Of a stretch of DNA of 64,000 nt, positions 25,978-35,398 are shown one piece after another. Origin of the DNA: Paenibacillus odorifer (GTDB lineage Bacteria; Bacillota; Bacilli; Paenibacillales; Paenibacillaceae); assembly GCF_000758725.1 (NCBI RefSeq), contig NZ_CP009428.1:1798001-1862000 (forward strand), given 5' to 3'. Both the position numbers and the translations under genes were made by a program. Under the pieces are notes generated by a model, which made no database searches, had not been told where the DNA came from, and saw only the letters and a list, made by a program, of their open reading frames with translations. Every line of letters starts with the position of its first letter. The first letter of the stretch is position 1.

Positions 25978-27015
25978 GTGAATGCAAACAGCAAATATCA
26001 TATCCTCATGCAAGGGGCCATCAGCAAGAATGTGAGCGAAACCTGTAAGGAGTTTGGCATTTCCCGGACGATCTATTATAAGTGGTCTAAAGCTTATCAA
26101 CAACATGGAATGGATGGACTTGGGGAGAAGAAAAAAAAGCCGGTAATGCCTAATAAAGTAGATAAGAAAACGGAAAGATTGATTTTGCAGTACGTCGCCA
26201 GATTTCCTGAGGATGGGCCTAGACGCATCTTTTATGAACTGCAAGATGAAGGTATGCAAATAGGGGAATCGGGTATTTATAATGTACTACGTCGAAACGG
26301 ACTAAATAAACGAATAGAGCGTGAAGCTTACGCCAATCAAATCAAAGCAAAGAAGAGGGATGGCGCACAATCCACTCTCACTAAAGGATTTAAAGAGAAA
26401 CGGAAAACACTAGATTATAAGATGAAGAATCCGATAAATGCTCATCCCGGGTATATGTGTCAGCAGAGTATCAGCTATTTGGGAGTTTTCCCGAGGGTCG
26501 GAAAGGTATATCAATATGTAATTTATGATGCCTACTCCAGACTAGGTCTAGTTAAGCTATACAATCGTAAGTCTACCATTCATTTTATAGATTTTATGCA
26601 TCTGAAAGTTCTCCCATTGATGAAGACATTAGATTTTCATATCGATAATCTGGTTACGAACAAAAGCCGTGAATTCATTACGAACTGGGACAGAGGAAAA
26701 CATAAATATAGTGAATTTTTACATAAGAACAATATTAATCAAGTAGCTATAACGGTAGACCAAACAGAGATATTTCAGCCCTTGCAGCAATTTGCGGCGG
26801 TGTTGACCAAAGAATTCTACCAGCAGGCTTGGGTAGATGATACGATAGATTCTTTTGAAATTTTAGAAAAGCGCTTACATGAATACTTGAGAACCTACAA
26901 CTTCAGCAGGCAAATTACAGATGGACCTAATCAAGGTAAAATACCATCGGATGTCGCACTTGCCTATACGGGACAACGAGAAACTTTGCCATTATGGTTA
27001 TTTACAAGGAGATAA
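25978..27015 (+). CDS. Domesticated transposase-like HTH/integrase-core protein
   Basis: This 345-residue protein has an N-terminal helix-turn-helix like IS3/IS481 transposases (~15-60; CKEFGISRTIYYKWSKAY), a second HTH-like segment (~65-115) and an rve-like core (~145-330; VYQYVIYDAYSRLGLVKLY is the usual RNase H-fold block). The catalytic DDE residues appear lost: the first-Asp site reads CQQSISYLG, the second reads VTNKSREF instead of a TDNGxEF form, and the third lacks the usual ER. No terminal inverted repeats or target duplications were found. The gene starts at GTG 25978 after AGGAGGGG and ends 3 bases before the next gene, whose ribosome site lies inside it. It therefore looks like a retained DNA-binding protein rather than an active element. 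Confidence 0.72.
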   Translation: MNANSKYHILMQGAISKNVSETCKEFGISRTIYYKWSKAYQQHGMDGLGEKKKKPVMPNKVDKKTERLILQYVARFPEDGPRRIFYELQDEGMQIGESGIYNVLRRNGLNKRIEREAYANQIKAKKRDGAQSTLTKGFKEKRKTLDYKMKNPINAHPGYMCQQSISYLGVFPRVGKVYQYVIYDAYSRLGLVKLYNRKSTIHFIDFMHLKVLPLMKTLDFHIDNLVTNKSREFITNWDRGKHKYSEFLHKNNINQVAITVDQTEIFQPLQQFAAVLTKEFYQQAWVDDTIDSFEILEKRLHEYLRTYNFSRQITDGPNQGKIPSDVALAYTGQRETLPLWLFTRR

Positions 27016-27018
27016 CGG

Positions 27019-28281
27019 ATGATGACAAACACGAAGAATAAAGACCGAATTGGGATCATCGGTGCAGGGATTTCTGGGGTTACAGCTGCTTACGAATTAG
27101 CGAAAAAAGGTTATACCCACATTACCCTCATGGAGAAGTCGGACAGAGTAGGAGGAAAGTGTCATTCTATTGAGTACAAAGGAAAAAGTTATGAAATGGG
27201 GACGCTAATCGGCCTGCCCACCTATAAACATACGATGGATTTAATGAGAGATTTTGATCTTATGGATAGGGGACCATTGTTAGAACGTGGATTTTTTGAT
27301 AATAATGGGAGGAAAACTTCACAGATTCCCATGGAGCAGATAGAGGCGTTTACACAAGAATTCAAACGACTGCCGGATATTCTAAAACGCTATGAGTCTC
27401 TCCAAGAACCGGGATTTCTTCACTTACCACCAGATTTATGTCAGCCATTTTCACAGTGGTGTGCAGAGAATAAGCTGTCTGTCCTTGAACAGGTCTACAT
27501 GCATTATTTTAATACTTTTGGATTCGGTAGTATCCATAATGTGCCCGCTGCATATGTGTTGAAATTTCTAAGCTATGATAATCTGTTGTCGTTTATTGAA
27601 ATTACGCATATGATAACCTGGCCTAAGGGTGTTACTGAACTGATAAGACGAATGGCCGACCAAGTGAACGATCTCCGCCTGACTTGTGAAGTGCTTTTTA
27701 TGGAGCAAGAACAAGATGGACAGGTTCGAGTAGAGACGAGTCAGGACATCTTTTATTTTGACAAGGTCATTTATACAGCAGCTTTAGAGCAAATGGGCGA
27801 TACAGTTAGCCTGTCCAGTGAGGACAAAACCTTATTAGCGAGTATAACGTATGAATGGTTTAGGGTATATGCCTACAGAGTGAAAGGGCTGCCGGAGCTT
27901 TCTGGCTATATCCCCCGGAATATGTACCCTGAACGTAAAGGGCATATGATGGCATGGTACTATCGGTGGGCAGATATGGGAACTACGGATCTAGTTACGG
28001 TTTATGTAGCAGAGAATGAAGCTATGACTGATCTGGAAATGCGAGAGACGGTAGAAAATAAACTTCGCGAGCTGGGCGGAGAGAGCATTCGACTGTATAT
28101 GATGAAGCGTTGGAAGCATTTCCCTCATGTGGATTCTGATGCGCTACATGAGGGGTTTTATGAACGGGTTGATCAGATGCAGGGGAACAACAATATCTAT
28201 TTAGCTGGAGAAATCATGAACTTCCCTACACTTGAGAATTGTATTGTATATGCGAAACACTTGGTTGAACGATTCTTTTAA
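27019..28281 (+). CDS. FAD-dependent amine-oxidase-type oxidoreductase
   Basis: This 420-residue protein starts with the Rossmann dinucleotide motif IGIIGAGISGVTAAYELAKKG, followed by MEKSDRVGGKCHSIEY, and ends with IYLAGEIMNFPTLENCI. These are hallmarks of NAD(P)-binding_8/amine oxidase flavoproteins such as phytoene-desaturase or protoporphyrinogen-oxidase relatives. No membrane anchor is visible. The substrate cannot be named. It is tightly coupled to the transposase-like gene (stop to start 3 bases) and followed by a perfect terminator. The nearest relatives by feel are NAD(P)/FAD-dependent oxidoreductases of unknown role in soil bacteria. Confidence 0.82.
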   Translation: MMTNTKNKDRIGIIGAGISGVTAAYELAKKGYTHITLMEKSDRVGGKCHSIEYKGKSYEMGTLIGLPTYKHTMDLMRDFDLMDRGPLLERGFFDNNGRKTSQIPMEQIEAFTQEFKRLPDILKRYESLQEPGFLHLPPDLCQPFSQWCAENKLSVLEQVYMHYFNTFGFGSIHNVPAAYVLKFLSYDNLLSFIEITHMITWPKGVTELIRRMADQVNDLRLTCEVLFMEQEQDGQVRVETSQDIFYFDKVIYTAALEQMGDTVSLSSEDKTLLASITYEWFRVYAYRVKGLPELSGYIPRNMYPERKGHMMAWYYRWADMGTTDLVTVYVAENEAMTDLEMRETVENKLRELGGESIRLYMMKRWKHFPHVDSDALHEGFYERVDQMQGNNNIYLAGEIMNFPTLENCIVYAKHLVERFF

Positions 28282-28296
28282 ATAATAGTAAAGAGG

Positions 28297-28336
28297 AACC
28301 TTGTCCACAAAGAAATTTGTCGACAAGGTTTTTTTT
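28297..28336 (+). terminator. Terminator of the HTH/oxidoreductase operon
   Basis: AACCTTGTC (28297-28305) pairs perfectly with GACAAGGTT (28322-28330), followed by a run of T. Confidence 0.9.
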
Positions 28337-28576
28337 ACATTCAAGTTAGGTTTGCAGTATATAGTTCTGTAGACATGCATTCTAATAGATTGCTCAGAAG
28401 AAAGGTAGAAACTTTGGCGAATCCTAGTGCTATGGTTGTGTAAACTCAACTTGAAATGAAACTAAAAAAACACTGATAAATCAACGTTTTAAGCGATTTG
28501 ATCGTTCAAAGAGGGATGTACTATATTGGACCTGAGACACAGATTATATACACCAAACTACAAGGAGGAGTAAAAA

Positions 28577-29494
28577 ATGTTTTTATTCGAATCGATTCCC
28601 TGGTACTCTGCGCTAATGTGGTTAGTAGTACTAGCAGGATTAATGTTTGTAAATGAAATCGCACGGAAGAGCAAGTGGTTCTCAATCATTCTGTTTATAG
28701 TTGTCCCTATTGTTCTTACCATAGCGGTCTGGCCGAATACGGCAGGCGAAGGCTCTAGTACCGGAACATGGTTTCACTGGGTAAAAGTATATTCTGCTTT
28801 GGCAGGATGTATAGGGTTTATGGCTATCCGTTATGTTAAAGGATGGGACAAAAATAAATATATATTAATGTTCCCGGCTATTATCCTTGCAGTTAACATT
28901 CTTGAAGCAGTTATTCGTGATTTCCAAGTGTACAGCTTGCAAGGTATGGTGGATGGCGTAATGATGGTAGGTGGTCCTTGGAACATTATGAACGGGATCG
29001 CAGGTATTCTGAACATTATTACGATTTCTGGTTGGATGGGAATTGTGATCAGTAAAGATAAGAGTAAAGATATGTTGTGGCCTGACCAGCTTTGGTTCTG
29101 GATCATTGCTTATGACATTTGGAACTTTGCCTATGTATATAATGCAGTTTCTGACCATTCCTTCTATGCAGGTGCAGCATTGTTGATTTCTTGTACCATC
29201 CCGGCGTTCTTCTTCAAAAAAGGGGCATGGCTGCAGCATCGTGCACAGACTTTGGCGATTTGGATGATGTTTACGATGTCATTCCCGGCGTTTGTTGGCG
29301 AGTCAAAGTTCTCTGTACAATCCTCTCATAGTGAAACCGCTCTGTGGGTAGTAAGTGCATTATCTTTAGCTGCTAATATTGCAGTGTTTGGTTATCATTT
29401 CTATAAAATTATCAAGCATAAACGCAATCCGCTTAAAGAGGAAGTTTATACGGATTTAGCTGCTTATAAGGCTATTGCAGAGGGTGCGAATTAA
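28577..29494 (+). CDS. DUF5692-type multi-pass membrane protein
   Basis: This 305-residue protein has about eight to nine hydrophobic segments and short loops (GKWSK-like basic loops, VKGWDKNKYILMFPAIILAVNILEA, WNFAYVYNAVSDHSFYAGAALLISC). The pattern matches the DUF5692 family of uncharacterised membrane proteins as I remember it; the name is moderately sure, the membrane nature certain. It starts at ATG 28577 with a strong AAGGAGGAG ribosome site and ends in a basic cytoplasmic tail. The 240-bp upstream region is AT-rich and probably carries its promoter; it stands alone between two terminators. Function unknown. Confidence 0.75.
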   Translation: MFLFESIPWYSALMWLVVLAGLMFVNEIARKSKWFSIILFIVVPIVLTIAVWPNTAGEGSSTGTWFHWVKVYSALAGCIGFMAIRYVKGWDKNKYILMFPAIILAVNILEAVIRDFQVYSLQGMVDGVMMVGGPWNIMNGIAGILNIITISGWMGIVISKDKSKDMLWPDQLWFWIIAYDIWNFAYVYNAVSDHSFYAGAALLISCTIPAFFFKKGAWLQHRAQTLAIWMMFTMSFPAFVGESKFSVQSSHSETALWVVSALSLAANIAVFGYHFYKIIKHKRNPLKEEVYTDLAAYKAIAEGAN

Positions 29495-29514
29495 TAGAAA
29501 TAATATAATAATGA

Positions 29515-29552
29515 AAGAGGTTCCTCCAGCTTAAAGGGTGGAACTTCTTTTT
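29515..29552. terminator. Terminator between convergent genes
   Basis: AAGAGGTTCC (29515-29524) pairs with GGAACTTCTT (29540-29549) allowing one wobble, followed by T. It serves the 28577 gene and perhaps the convergent protease. Confidence 0.75.
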
Positions 29553-29575
29553 GTGAGTAATTAAAGTTCTAATTA

Positions 29576-30439
29576 TCAGAGCTCCATATCCGCCTGATGT
29601 TGCTGCGCGCGAAACTCTTTCCTTTTTATACAAAGCAAAAGACAGGTCAGTAATAACACACATAATAAAGTTGCCGTATACGTGAAATTGCTATTCCAAA
29701 ACACTATCTGAATATTCATTAATGAGTGAACGCCGATCACGAAAAATAGATTTTTGGTTAAGATATAGAGTAGAGCGAATATAACTCCTAGAATTAGAAG
29801 CATGATAAAATCATAAACAAACTCCATTCCAACTAATCCTGAGTAAATCCGGTTTGGGATATGTATGGCAGCAAAGATCGATTGTGAAATCAGCATTGCC
29901 GTGATCATCCGTGTAGTCTTGTTGTTGATTTTTTTTAAGCATAAATAGATTTGAACGAGCAGGAAGCCGCGAAATAAGATTTCTTCCAATAAAGCATTTC
30001 CGAAGATTTGACCTAGAATTTCACCGAAAACTAAATTTGAATGACTGAAGATATTATTGTTAAGCGTTAGCTCTGAGTGATTCAAGTGTACCATACACAA
30101 ATCTACTATATTTATAGCGAGCCAAAACAGAAAGGTGCCCAGCAGTCCAGCTCGTAATTTTTCTATTTTTAACCCAAAATCCCGGGGCGAAACTTTAGCT
30201 ATCAGAATCAAAAAAATAATTACTTCTAAGAGAAGCCCAACTAGATTGGCGGCTAACGTTTCATTGATCCAGTAGTTTGTGTTTTTGGCGATAAAACTTA
30301 AATATCCATGCTCAAAAAGGATAAGATTAACCGCAAGAGTAAAGATAATATGAATAAAAATCAGGTTCGCTATAAAAAGGTAGTGTGTAGGCTTTGCTTC
30401 AAAAATCGATGATGGATTGAACTCCTTGGAGTGAAGCAT
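29576..30439 (-). CDS. CPBP family intramembrane glutamic endopeptidase
   Basis: This 287-residue membrane protein has about eight hydrophobic segments and the CPBP/Abi motifs: EEILFRG (EExxxR, motif 1), FAAIHIPNR (motif 2 His) and GVHSLMN (motif 3 His). The family cleaves transmembrane substrates (compare Rce1); bacterial members often act in bacteriocin immunity or envelope processes, but no bacteriocin gene is nearby. The ATG at 30439 lies 10 bases after AGGAGG; the adjacent TTG at 30442 or the TTG at 30463 are less likely. It is divergent from the alaS T-box region. Confidence 0.85.
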   Translation of the reverse strand: MLHSKEFNPSSIFEAKPTHYLFIANLIFIHIIFTLAVNLILFEHGYLSFIAKNTNYWINETLAANLVGLLLEVIIFLILIAKVSPRDFGLKIEKLRAGLLGTFLFWLAINIVDLCMVHLNHSELTLNNNIFSHSNLVFGEILGQIFGNALLEEILFRGFLLVQIYLCLKKINNKTTRMITAMLISQSIFAAIHIPNRIYSGLVGMEFVYDFIMLLILGVIFALLYILTKNLFFVIGVHSLMNIQIVFWNSNFTYTATLLCVLLLTCLLLCIKRKEFRAQQHQADMEL

Positions 30440-30563
30440 CAACGGCAGTCCTCCTGAATACAAAATATTCCAAATTAACCTTAGATTTCACTATATCCTT
30501 TTTGAGGCCAAGTTTACTGTTACAAAAATCATGTGTTATTCTTCACATTCGCCCATCCCCAGA

Positions 30564-30592
30564 TTGACAGAAGCAAGGGCACTGGCTATACT
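30564..30592 (+). promoter_or_regulatory. SigA promoter of alaS
   Basis: A perfect TTGACA (30564-30569) and TATACT (30587-30592) are separated by exactly 17 bases. The predicted transcript starts near 30599, in front of the T-box leader. Confidence 0.88.
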
Positions 30593-30598
30593 TGAAAT

Positions 30599-30885
30599 GT
30601 TAAAATGCAAATCGGACAAATCGTTGATGAAAATGAAGTACACCGGAGGATGGCTTGGTCAGAGAAAAGGTTCCTTTACGAAACGTTTCGTAATGGCTGT
30701 GAGAACCTTGAAGACAGGCCGGTGGAAAGCTAATTTCGGAGTGTGAGATCAATGCTCACCGGGGGCGCCCGTTATCAGCCGCGACAAGGCGATCGTCTGC
30801 AATTGTCCCATGAGTGGGGTCAAGGCGATAACCAGGGTGGTACCGCGATATTAATCGTCCCTGAATTATTCAGGGGCGTTTTTTT
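30599..30885 (+). ncRNA. T-box leader of alaS
   Basis: The leader carries the conserved T-box core AGGGTGGTACCGCG (30834-30847), which pairs with the uncharged tRNA acceptor end, followed at 30856-30885 by a perfect terminator (CGTCCCTGAAT / ATTCAGGGGCG and T7). Upstream sequence (30620-30760) can form the long Stem I. A GCT alanine triplet at 30729-30731 is a candidate specifier codon, which I did not prove by folding. Known T-box action: uncharged tRNA-Ala binding favours the antiterminator and allows alaS expression. Confidence 0.88.
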
Positions 30886-30960
30886 GTTTTTATTTTTTAG
30901 GTATTTTGTAATTTCCGGTGTAAATGCCGAAGTAAAAAGATGAGACGGGAGCTGTAAATT

Positions 30961-33594
30961 ATGAAAGCAAGTGAAATTCGTTCCAAATGGCTTAAGTTTT
31001 TTGAAAGTAAAGGTCACAAGATTGAACCAAGCGCGTCCCTCGTTCCTCACAACGATCCTTCGCTTCTGTGGATCAATGCGGGTATGGCACCTTTGAAAGT
31101 GTACTTCGATGGCCGGGAGGTTCCAGAAAATCCGCGCCTGACCAACTCACAAAAATGTATTCGTACCAATGATATTGAGAATGTGGGTAAGACACGCCGT
31201 CACCATACGTTTTTCGAGATGCTGGGTAACTTCTCCATCGGTGATTATTTCAAAGAAGAAGCTATCACATGGGCTTGGGAGTTCCTAACCGGCAAAGAGT
31301 GGATCGGCTTTGACCCGGAACGTATTTCCGTAACGGTGTACGCAGAGGATGAAGAGGCATTTAAGCTGTGGAATGAAAAGGTTGGCCTGCCTGCTGAACG
31401 CATCATTAAGCTGGGCGACGAAAATTTCTGGGATATTGGCGAAGGCCCATGCGGTCCTTGCTCGGAAATCTTTTATGACCGCGGAGAAGCTTACGGCAGT
31501 GATATGAGCGATCCGGAAATGTATCCAGGCGGAGAAAATGAACGTTGGCTGGAAGTATGGAACTTGGTGTTCTCACAATTTAACCATAACAAGGATGGCA
31601 GCTATACGCCGCTTCCGAATAAAAACATTGATACAGGTGCTGGTTTGGAGCGTTTTGCATCCATTCTACAGGATGTAGATTCCAACTTCGACACTGATTT
31701 GTTCCAACCTATTATTCAAAAGACAGCACAACTCGCGGGTGTAACTTATAAAGATAACGTTGAGCAGGATATCGCGCTTAAAGTAATCGCTGACCATGTG
31801 CGTACCGTTACTTTTGCAGTAGGGGATGGAGTACTTCCTTCTAATGAAGGACGCGGTTATATTATCCGCCGTTTGCTTCGCCGTGCTGTTCGGTACGGAA
31901 AGACCTTGGGTCTGGATCGTCCATTCCTGTATGAGCTGACTGAAACCGTTGGCGAAATTATGGGTGTCTACTATCCATCCGTTGTGGACAACCGCGAATA
32001 TATCGCAAAGATTATTCGTACTGAAGAAGAACGTTTCCACGAAACATTGTCTGACGGATTGGCTATTTTGGGTGAGATCAGTGCTAAAGCAAAAGCAGAG
32101 GGTCTCAGCAATATTGCTGGAGCCGATGCATTTAAGTTATATGATACTTATGGATTCCCATTTGACTTGACCGAAGATTTCGCAGCGGAGCAAGGATTAA
32201 CTGTAGACCGTGAAGGTTTTGATGCGGCTATGCAGGAGCAACGTGACCGTGCAAGAGCTGCACGTCATGATGGCGGCAGCATGAAGATTCAGGGAGGCGC
32301 ACTAGCAGACCTGACGGTTAAAAGTGAATTTGTTGGATATAATGACTCGGTAACAGAGTCGAAAATCCTGGCTATTGTTGTGGGTGATGAATTGGTAGAT
32401 GTCGCCGGCGAAGGCGCAGAATGCCAAGTTATTCTTGAAGCAACACCGTTCTATGCTGAGAGCGGCGGACAAGTAAGTGACACCGGTGTGCTTACTGGGA
32501 GTTCAGTTACGGCTAAGGTAAAAGGACTCTTTAAAGCGCCGCACGGCCAACACGTACATTTGGTAACTGTGGAAGCGGGAGAATTGAAAGTGGGCGAATC
32601 CGTTCGCGCGGAAGTGGATCGTGCAGAGCGTGAAGATATCGTGAAGAACCACACAGCTACCCATTTATTGCACAAAGCGCTTAAAGAAGTTCTTGGCGGG
32701 CATGTTAATCAAGCGGGATCTTTAGTGGAAGGTGCTCGTTTGCGGTTTGACTTCTCCCATTTTGGAGCGATTACTCCAGAAGAACTGAGCGATATCGAAC
32801 ATCGCGTAAATGCACAAATCTGGCGCGGTCTAGATGTAGTGATTGAGAACAAGCCGATTGATGAAGCTAAAGCAATGGGAGCAATGGCGCTCTTTGGTGA
32901 AAAATACGGTAATATCGTCCGTGTCGTTCAAGTGGGCGATTACAGTCTTGAGCTTTGCGGTGGTTGTCATGTATCCAACACGTCGCAAATCGGAATTTTC
33001 AAGCTGCTTAGCGAAAGTGGCATTGGATCCGGAGTGCGCCGCATCGAGGCAGTTACCGGACGTTACGCTTACCAGTTCACTGAAAGCCAGCTAGATTTGC
33101 TCAAACAATCAGCAGGCCTTCTCAAGTCTTCTCTGAATGACGTTCCGAAACGGATCGAAGCGCTGCATAACCAGGTGCGTGAGCTTTCAAGTGAGAATGA
33201 ATCTCTGCAATCCAAGCTGAGCGCTACTTTTGCTGCTGAACTTACAAGCAGTGTGAAGACAGTTGGCGCAGGTACGCAGCTCCTGGCTGTTGCTGTTCAA
33301 GCAGGCAATATGGATGCTTTGCGTTCTACAGCGGATGAATTGAAATCCAAGCTTCCGGATGCAGTGCTTGTATTAGGTGCGGCGATGGATGATAAGGTGA
33401 ACTTTGTAGTATCTGTACCGCAAGACCTTGTGAAGAAAGGTTTCCACGCTGGTAAACTCGTTAAAGAAATCGCAGCGGTTTGCGGCGGCGGCGGTGGCGG
33501 GCGTCCAGATATGGCGCAAGCCGGCGGTAAAGATGCTTCTAAGCTAAACGAAGCATTGGCAAAGGCTGAAGAATTGGTAGCTTCCTTAGCCTAA
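30961..33594 (+). CDS. alaS: Alanine--tRNA ligase
   Basis: This 877-residue enzyme attaches alanine to tRNA-Ala in the cytoplasm. The class II aminoacylation domain is at the N-terminus ([19 protein letters not shown], then [37 protein letters not shown] block). The editing domain carries HTATHLLH and CGGCHV zinc/editing residues at about 555-660, and the C-terminal DHHA1 domain has the glycine run in [17 protein letters not shown]. Length and order are normal. It starts at ATG 30961 after GGGAGC, downstream of the T-box. It heads the gene order alaS-ireB-ruvX-DUF1292-mltG-U32 that is shared with Bacillus. Confidence 0.98.
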   Translation: MKASEIRSKWLKFFESKGHKIEPSASLVPHNDPSLLWINAGMAPLKVYFDGREVPENPRLTNSQKCIRTNDIENVGKTRRHHTFFEMLGNFSIGDYFKEEAITWAWEFLTGKEWIGFDPERISVTVYAEDEEAFKLWNEKVGLPAERIIKLGDENFWDIGEGPCGPCSEIFYDRGEAYGSDMSDPEMYPGGENERWLEVWNLVFSQFNHNKDGSYTPLPNKNIDTGAGLERFASILQDVDSNFDTDLFQPIIQKTAQLAGVTYKDNVEQDIALKVIADHVRTVTFAVGDGVLPSNEGRGYIIRRLLRRAVRYGKTLGLDRPFLYELTETVGEIMGVYYPSVVDNREYIAKIIRTEEERFHETLSDGLAILGEISAKAKAEGLSNIAGADAFKLYDTYGFPFDLTEDFAAEQGLTVDREGFDAAMQEQRDRARAARHDGGSMKIQGGALADLTVKSEFVGYNDSVTESKILAIVVGDELVDVAGEGAECQVILEATPFYAESGGQVSDTGVLTGSSVTAKVKGLFKAPHGQHVHLVTVEAGELKVGESVRAEVDRAEREDIVKNHTATHLLHKALKEVLGGHVNQAGSLVEGARLRFDFSHFGAITPEELSDIEHRVNAQIWRGLDVVIENKPIDEAKAMGAMALFGEKYGNIVRVVQVGDYSLELCGGCHVSNTSQIGIFKLLSESGIGSGVRRIEAVTGRYAYQFTESQLDLLKQSAGLLKSSLNDVPKRIEALHNQVRELSSENESLQSKLSATFAAELTSSVKTVGAGTQLLAVAVQAGNMDALRSTADELKSKLPDAVLVLGAAMDDKVNFVVSVPQDLVKKGFHAGKLVKEIAAVCGGGGGGRPDMAQAGGKDASKLNEALAKAEELVASLA

Positions 33595-33643
33595 GTTAAA
33601 ATTACGAAACCATTTCTCTAACTAAACGTATTACGAGAAAACA

Positions 33644-33685
33644 TAGCGGTACTGAGAGTTTGATATCAGTACCGCTACTCTTTAT
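33644..33685 (+). terminator. Terminator of alaS
   Basis: TAGCGGTACTGA (33644-33655) pairs perfectly with TCAGTACCGCTA (33666-33677), then CTCTTTATT. The remaining gap to 33909 is AT-rich and probably holds the promoter for ireB (TTGACA at 33720 has no well spaced -10). Confidence 0.85.
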
Positions 33686-33909
33686 TAGCAGGATGTTAGA
33701 TTATTCATGAAGAATTGTGCTTGACAATAGCTTAAAAGCCAAAAATATCATAATTTTTGTAGAGAAAATGCCAAAAAAAGCGTTAATAACGGGCAGGATT
33801 TCCTCGTTGGGGCATGAATATGTTATGATAAAGGAAGCAAGCGAGCTGCACAGTAGCAACTTTGCGAAGCCGTCCCAAAAGGCGATTTTGCAGAAGGAAG
33901 GTGTCACAA

Positions 33910-34185
33910 ATGGACTCCATGGACAAAACGGTCAAATTCAATGTGAAGGGCGACGAAAAGGAAGCTTCTCCCCAGGAAATATTGCTAGCAGTATACGATG
34001 CACTGGTGGAGAAAGAGTATCATCCGATCAATCAGATCGTAGGGTATCTTCTTTCCGGAGATCCGGCTTACATTCCGCGCCATAACAATGCGAGAAGTTT
34101 GGTCCGGAGAAAAGAACGTGATGAGCTGATTGAAGAGCTGGTTAGATTCTATCTCGTCAATCACAGGGTGGACAATCCGAAATGA
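33910..34185 (+). CDS. ireB: IreB/ReoM family regulatory phosphoprotein
   Basis: This 91-residue protein belongs to the IreB (UPF0297, YrzL/ReoM) family. Known members are substrates of the PASTA Ser/Thr kinase and, in Listeria, control ClpCP-dependent turnover of MurA and thus peptidoglycan synthesis. The beginning [11 protein letters not shown] keeps the threonine at position 7 that is the known phosphorylation site, and the core [33 protein letters not shown] is strongly conserved. The ATG at 33910 follows GAAGGTG; the in-frame ATG at 33862 would add 16 basic residues not seen in the family. It overlaps ruvX by four bases. Confidence 0.93.
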   Translation: MDSMDKTVKFNVKGDEKEASPQEILLAVYDALVEKEYHPINQIVGYLLSGDPAYIPRHNNARSLVRRKERDELIEELVRFYLVNHRVDNPK

Positions 34186-34601
34186 AGAAAAAGTTAGGTT
34201 TAGATTACGGCGACCGTAGAATCGGTGTAGCCACAAGCGATGTTTTTGGCTGGACGGCACAAGCTCTTGAAACGATTGAGCGCCGAGGTACGGGTAATGA
34301 GTTCGAACGCATTCGTGAACTTGTTGCAGAGCACGAAATTGGAGAGATTGTAGTTGGTCTGCCGAAGAATATGAACGGCTCAGTAGGACCCCGGGGCGAA
34401 ATCTGTATTGAATTCGCTGATAAGCTACGGGAAGAGTTAGAAATGCCCGTACACCTTTGGGATGAGCGTCTGACGACGGTATCCGCAGAGCGGGTGCTGA
34501 TTGAAGGGGACGTCAGCCGGAAGAAACGCAAGGGGATTGTGGATAAAATGGCTGCAGCCCTGATTTTGCAAAATTTTTTGGATGCTAACAGTAAAAGGTG
34601 A
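34182..34601 (+). CDS. ruvX: Holliday junction resolvase-like RuvX (YqgF)
   Basis: This 139-residue RNase H-fold nuclease has [16 protein letters not shown] at the start with the first catalytic Asp, [16 protein letters not shown] in the middle and [14 protein letters not shown] near the end. YqgF/RuvX is implicated in resolving Holliday junctions or in 16S rRNA 5' maturation. Length is normal. The start overlaps the ireB stop (ATGA), showing translational coupling, and it is followed by DUF1292 genes as in Bacillus (yrrK-yrzB). Confidence 0.95.
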   Translation: MKKKLGLDYGDRRIGVATSDVFGWTAQALETIERRGTGNEFERIRELVAEHEIGEIVVGLPKNMNGSVGPRGEICIEFADKLREELEMPVHLWDERLTTVSAERVLIEGDVSRKKRKGIVDKMAAALILQNFLDANSKR

Positions 34602-34614
34602 GGGGTGCGAGGAT

Positions 34615-34923
34615 ATGACAAACGAACAGATTGGCCAAGAGGAAGAACCGGAAATTATCTATATTCCCGATGAGGAAGGTAATGAAGAGGAATTCGAGGT
34701 CATTATGAAGTTTGAGGTTGATGGCTCGGACGCTAAGTATATGATGGTGGTTCCGCTAGACTCCGAGGACGAGGAAACCGATGAGGTATACGCGTTCCGT
34801 TATGTGGAAGAAGGCGACGATCTTCAATTGTTCATGATCGATAATGATGAGGAATGGGCGATTGTCGAAGAGACTTTCAACACACTGGTCGACGAGTTGG
34901 ACGGAGGATCGGAGAATGACTGA
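34615..34923 (+). CDS. DUF1292 (YrzB-like) acidic protein, copy 1
   Basis: This 102-residue, strongly acidic protein has the DUF1292 core IIYIPDEEGNEEEFEVIMKFEVDGSDAKYMMVVP in pieces, with YAFRYVEEGDD and ending MIDNDEEWAIVEETFNTL. The family is conserved behind ruvX in Bacillales; its function is unknown. The ATG at 34615 follows GAGGGGTGCGAGG. The first codons of the track-level longer frame lie inside ruvX and are not used. Its stop overlaps the start of a second DUF1292 gene by eight bases. Confidence 0.92.
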   Translation: MTNEQIGQEEEPEIIYIPDEEGNEEEFEVIMKFEVDGSDAKYMMVVPLDSEDEETDEVYAFRYVEEGDDLQLFMIDNDEEWAIVEETFNTLVDELDGGSEND

Positions 34924-35224
34924 GATATCCGCTGATCAAGCGGTGTGGACTTCACGGCTTAAAGAAGCATACGGAGAAACTGTAGAACTGGAAGATGAGC
35001 AAGGCAAATCTTCCATTTACGATATTATCGCCGAATTTGAAGTCGGTGATCGCGGATATGCGGTGCTGAAAGGCTCTGGCAAAGACGTGGAGTATGAAAT
35101 CCTGCGTATCGTTATCTCTTCTGACGGACTTCCGGAATTGGAGAGCATTATGGACGATGAAGAGTGGGAAGACATCTCTGAGCTATACGATGAGATGACT
35201 TTTCCAGCAGATGGCGCTGAATAA
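34916..35224 (+). CDS. DUF1292-type acidic protein, copy 2
   Basis: This 102-residue acidic protein has the same length and layout as the preceding one (YDIIAEFEVGDRGYAVLKGSG, then EILRIVISSDGLPELESI and DEEWEDISELYDE), so it appears to be a diverged tandem duplicate. ATG 34916 has GGAGGATCGGAGA in front and overlaps the previous stop by eight bases, so the pair is likely translationally coupled. Bacillus subtilis has a single gene (yrzB) at this position. A terminator follows. Confidence 0.88.
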   Translation: MTEISADQAVWTSRLKEAYGETVELEDEQGKSSIYDIIAEFEVGDRGYAVLKGSGKDVEYEILRIVISSDGLPELESIMDDEEWEDISELYDEMTFPADGAE

Positions 35225-35263
35225 ATCTTAAACATGTACGTTACATTTATGATGGGCACGGAA

Positions 35264-35290
35264 GAGGGCGGAGAATTCCGCGCTCTTTTT
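35264..35290 (+). terminator. Terminator after the DUF1292 pair
   Basis: GAGGGCGGA (35264-35272) pairs with TCCGCGCTC (35277-35285) with one mismatch, followed by TTTTT. Confidence 0.82.
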
Positions 35291-35398
35291 GCTTGAAATG
35301 CGAGCAATATCCTGTATAAACATCAATTTAAGGAAATATATATTGAATTCTAGGCAATACACTTTTATACTTTATAGTCGGAAAGTGAGGAACCAGAC

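Noticed and set aside
25978..27015. Active insertion sequence
   Set aside because: No terminal inverted repeats or target duplication were found, catalytic residues look lost, and the gene is coupled to the next one.
30531..30943. Two ORFs of 71 and 66 residues before alaS
   Set aside because: They lie within the promoter, T-box leader and terminator and have no ribosome sites.
33717..34085. 122-residue ORF overlapping ireB in another frame
   Set aside because: ireB is strongly conserved in the other frame and this ORF has no ribosome site or family resemblance.
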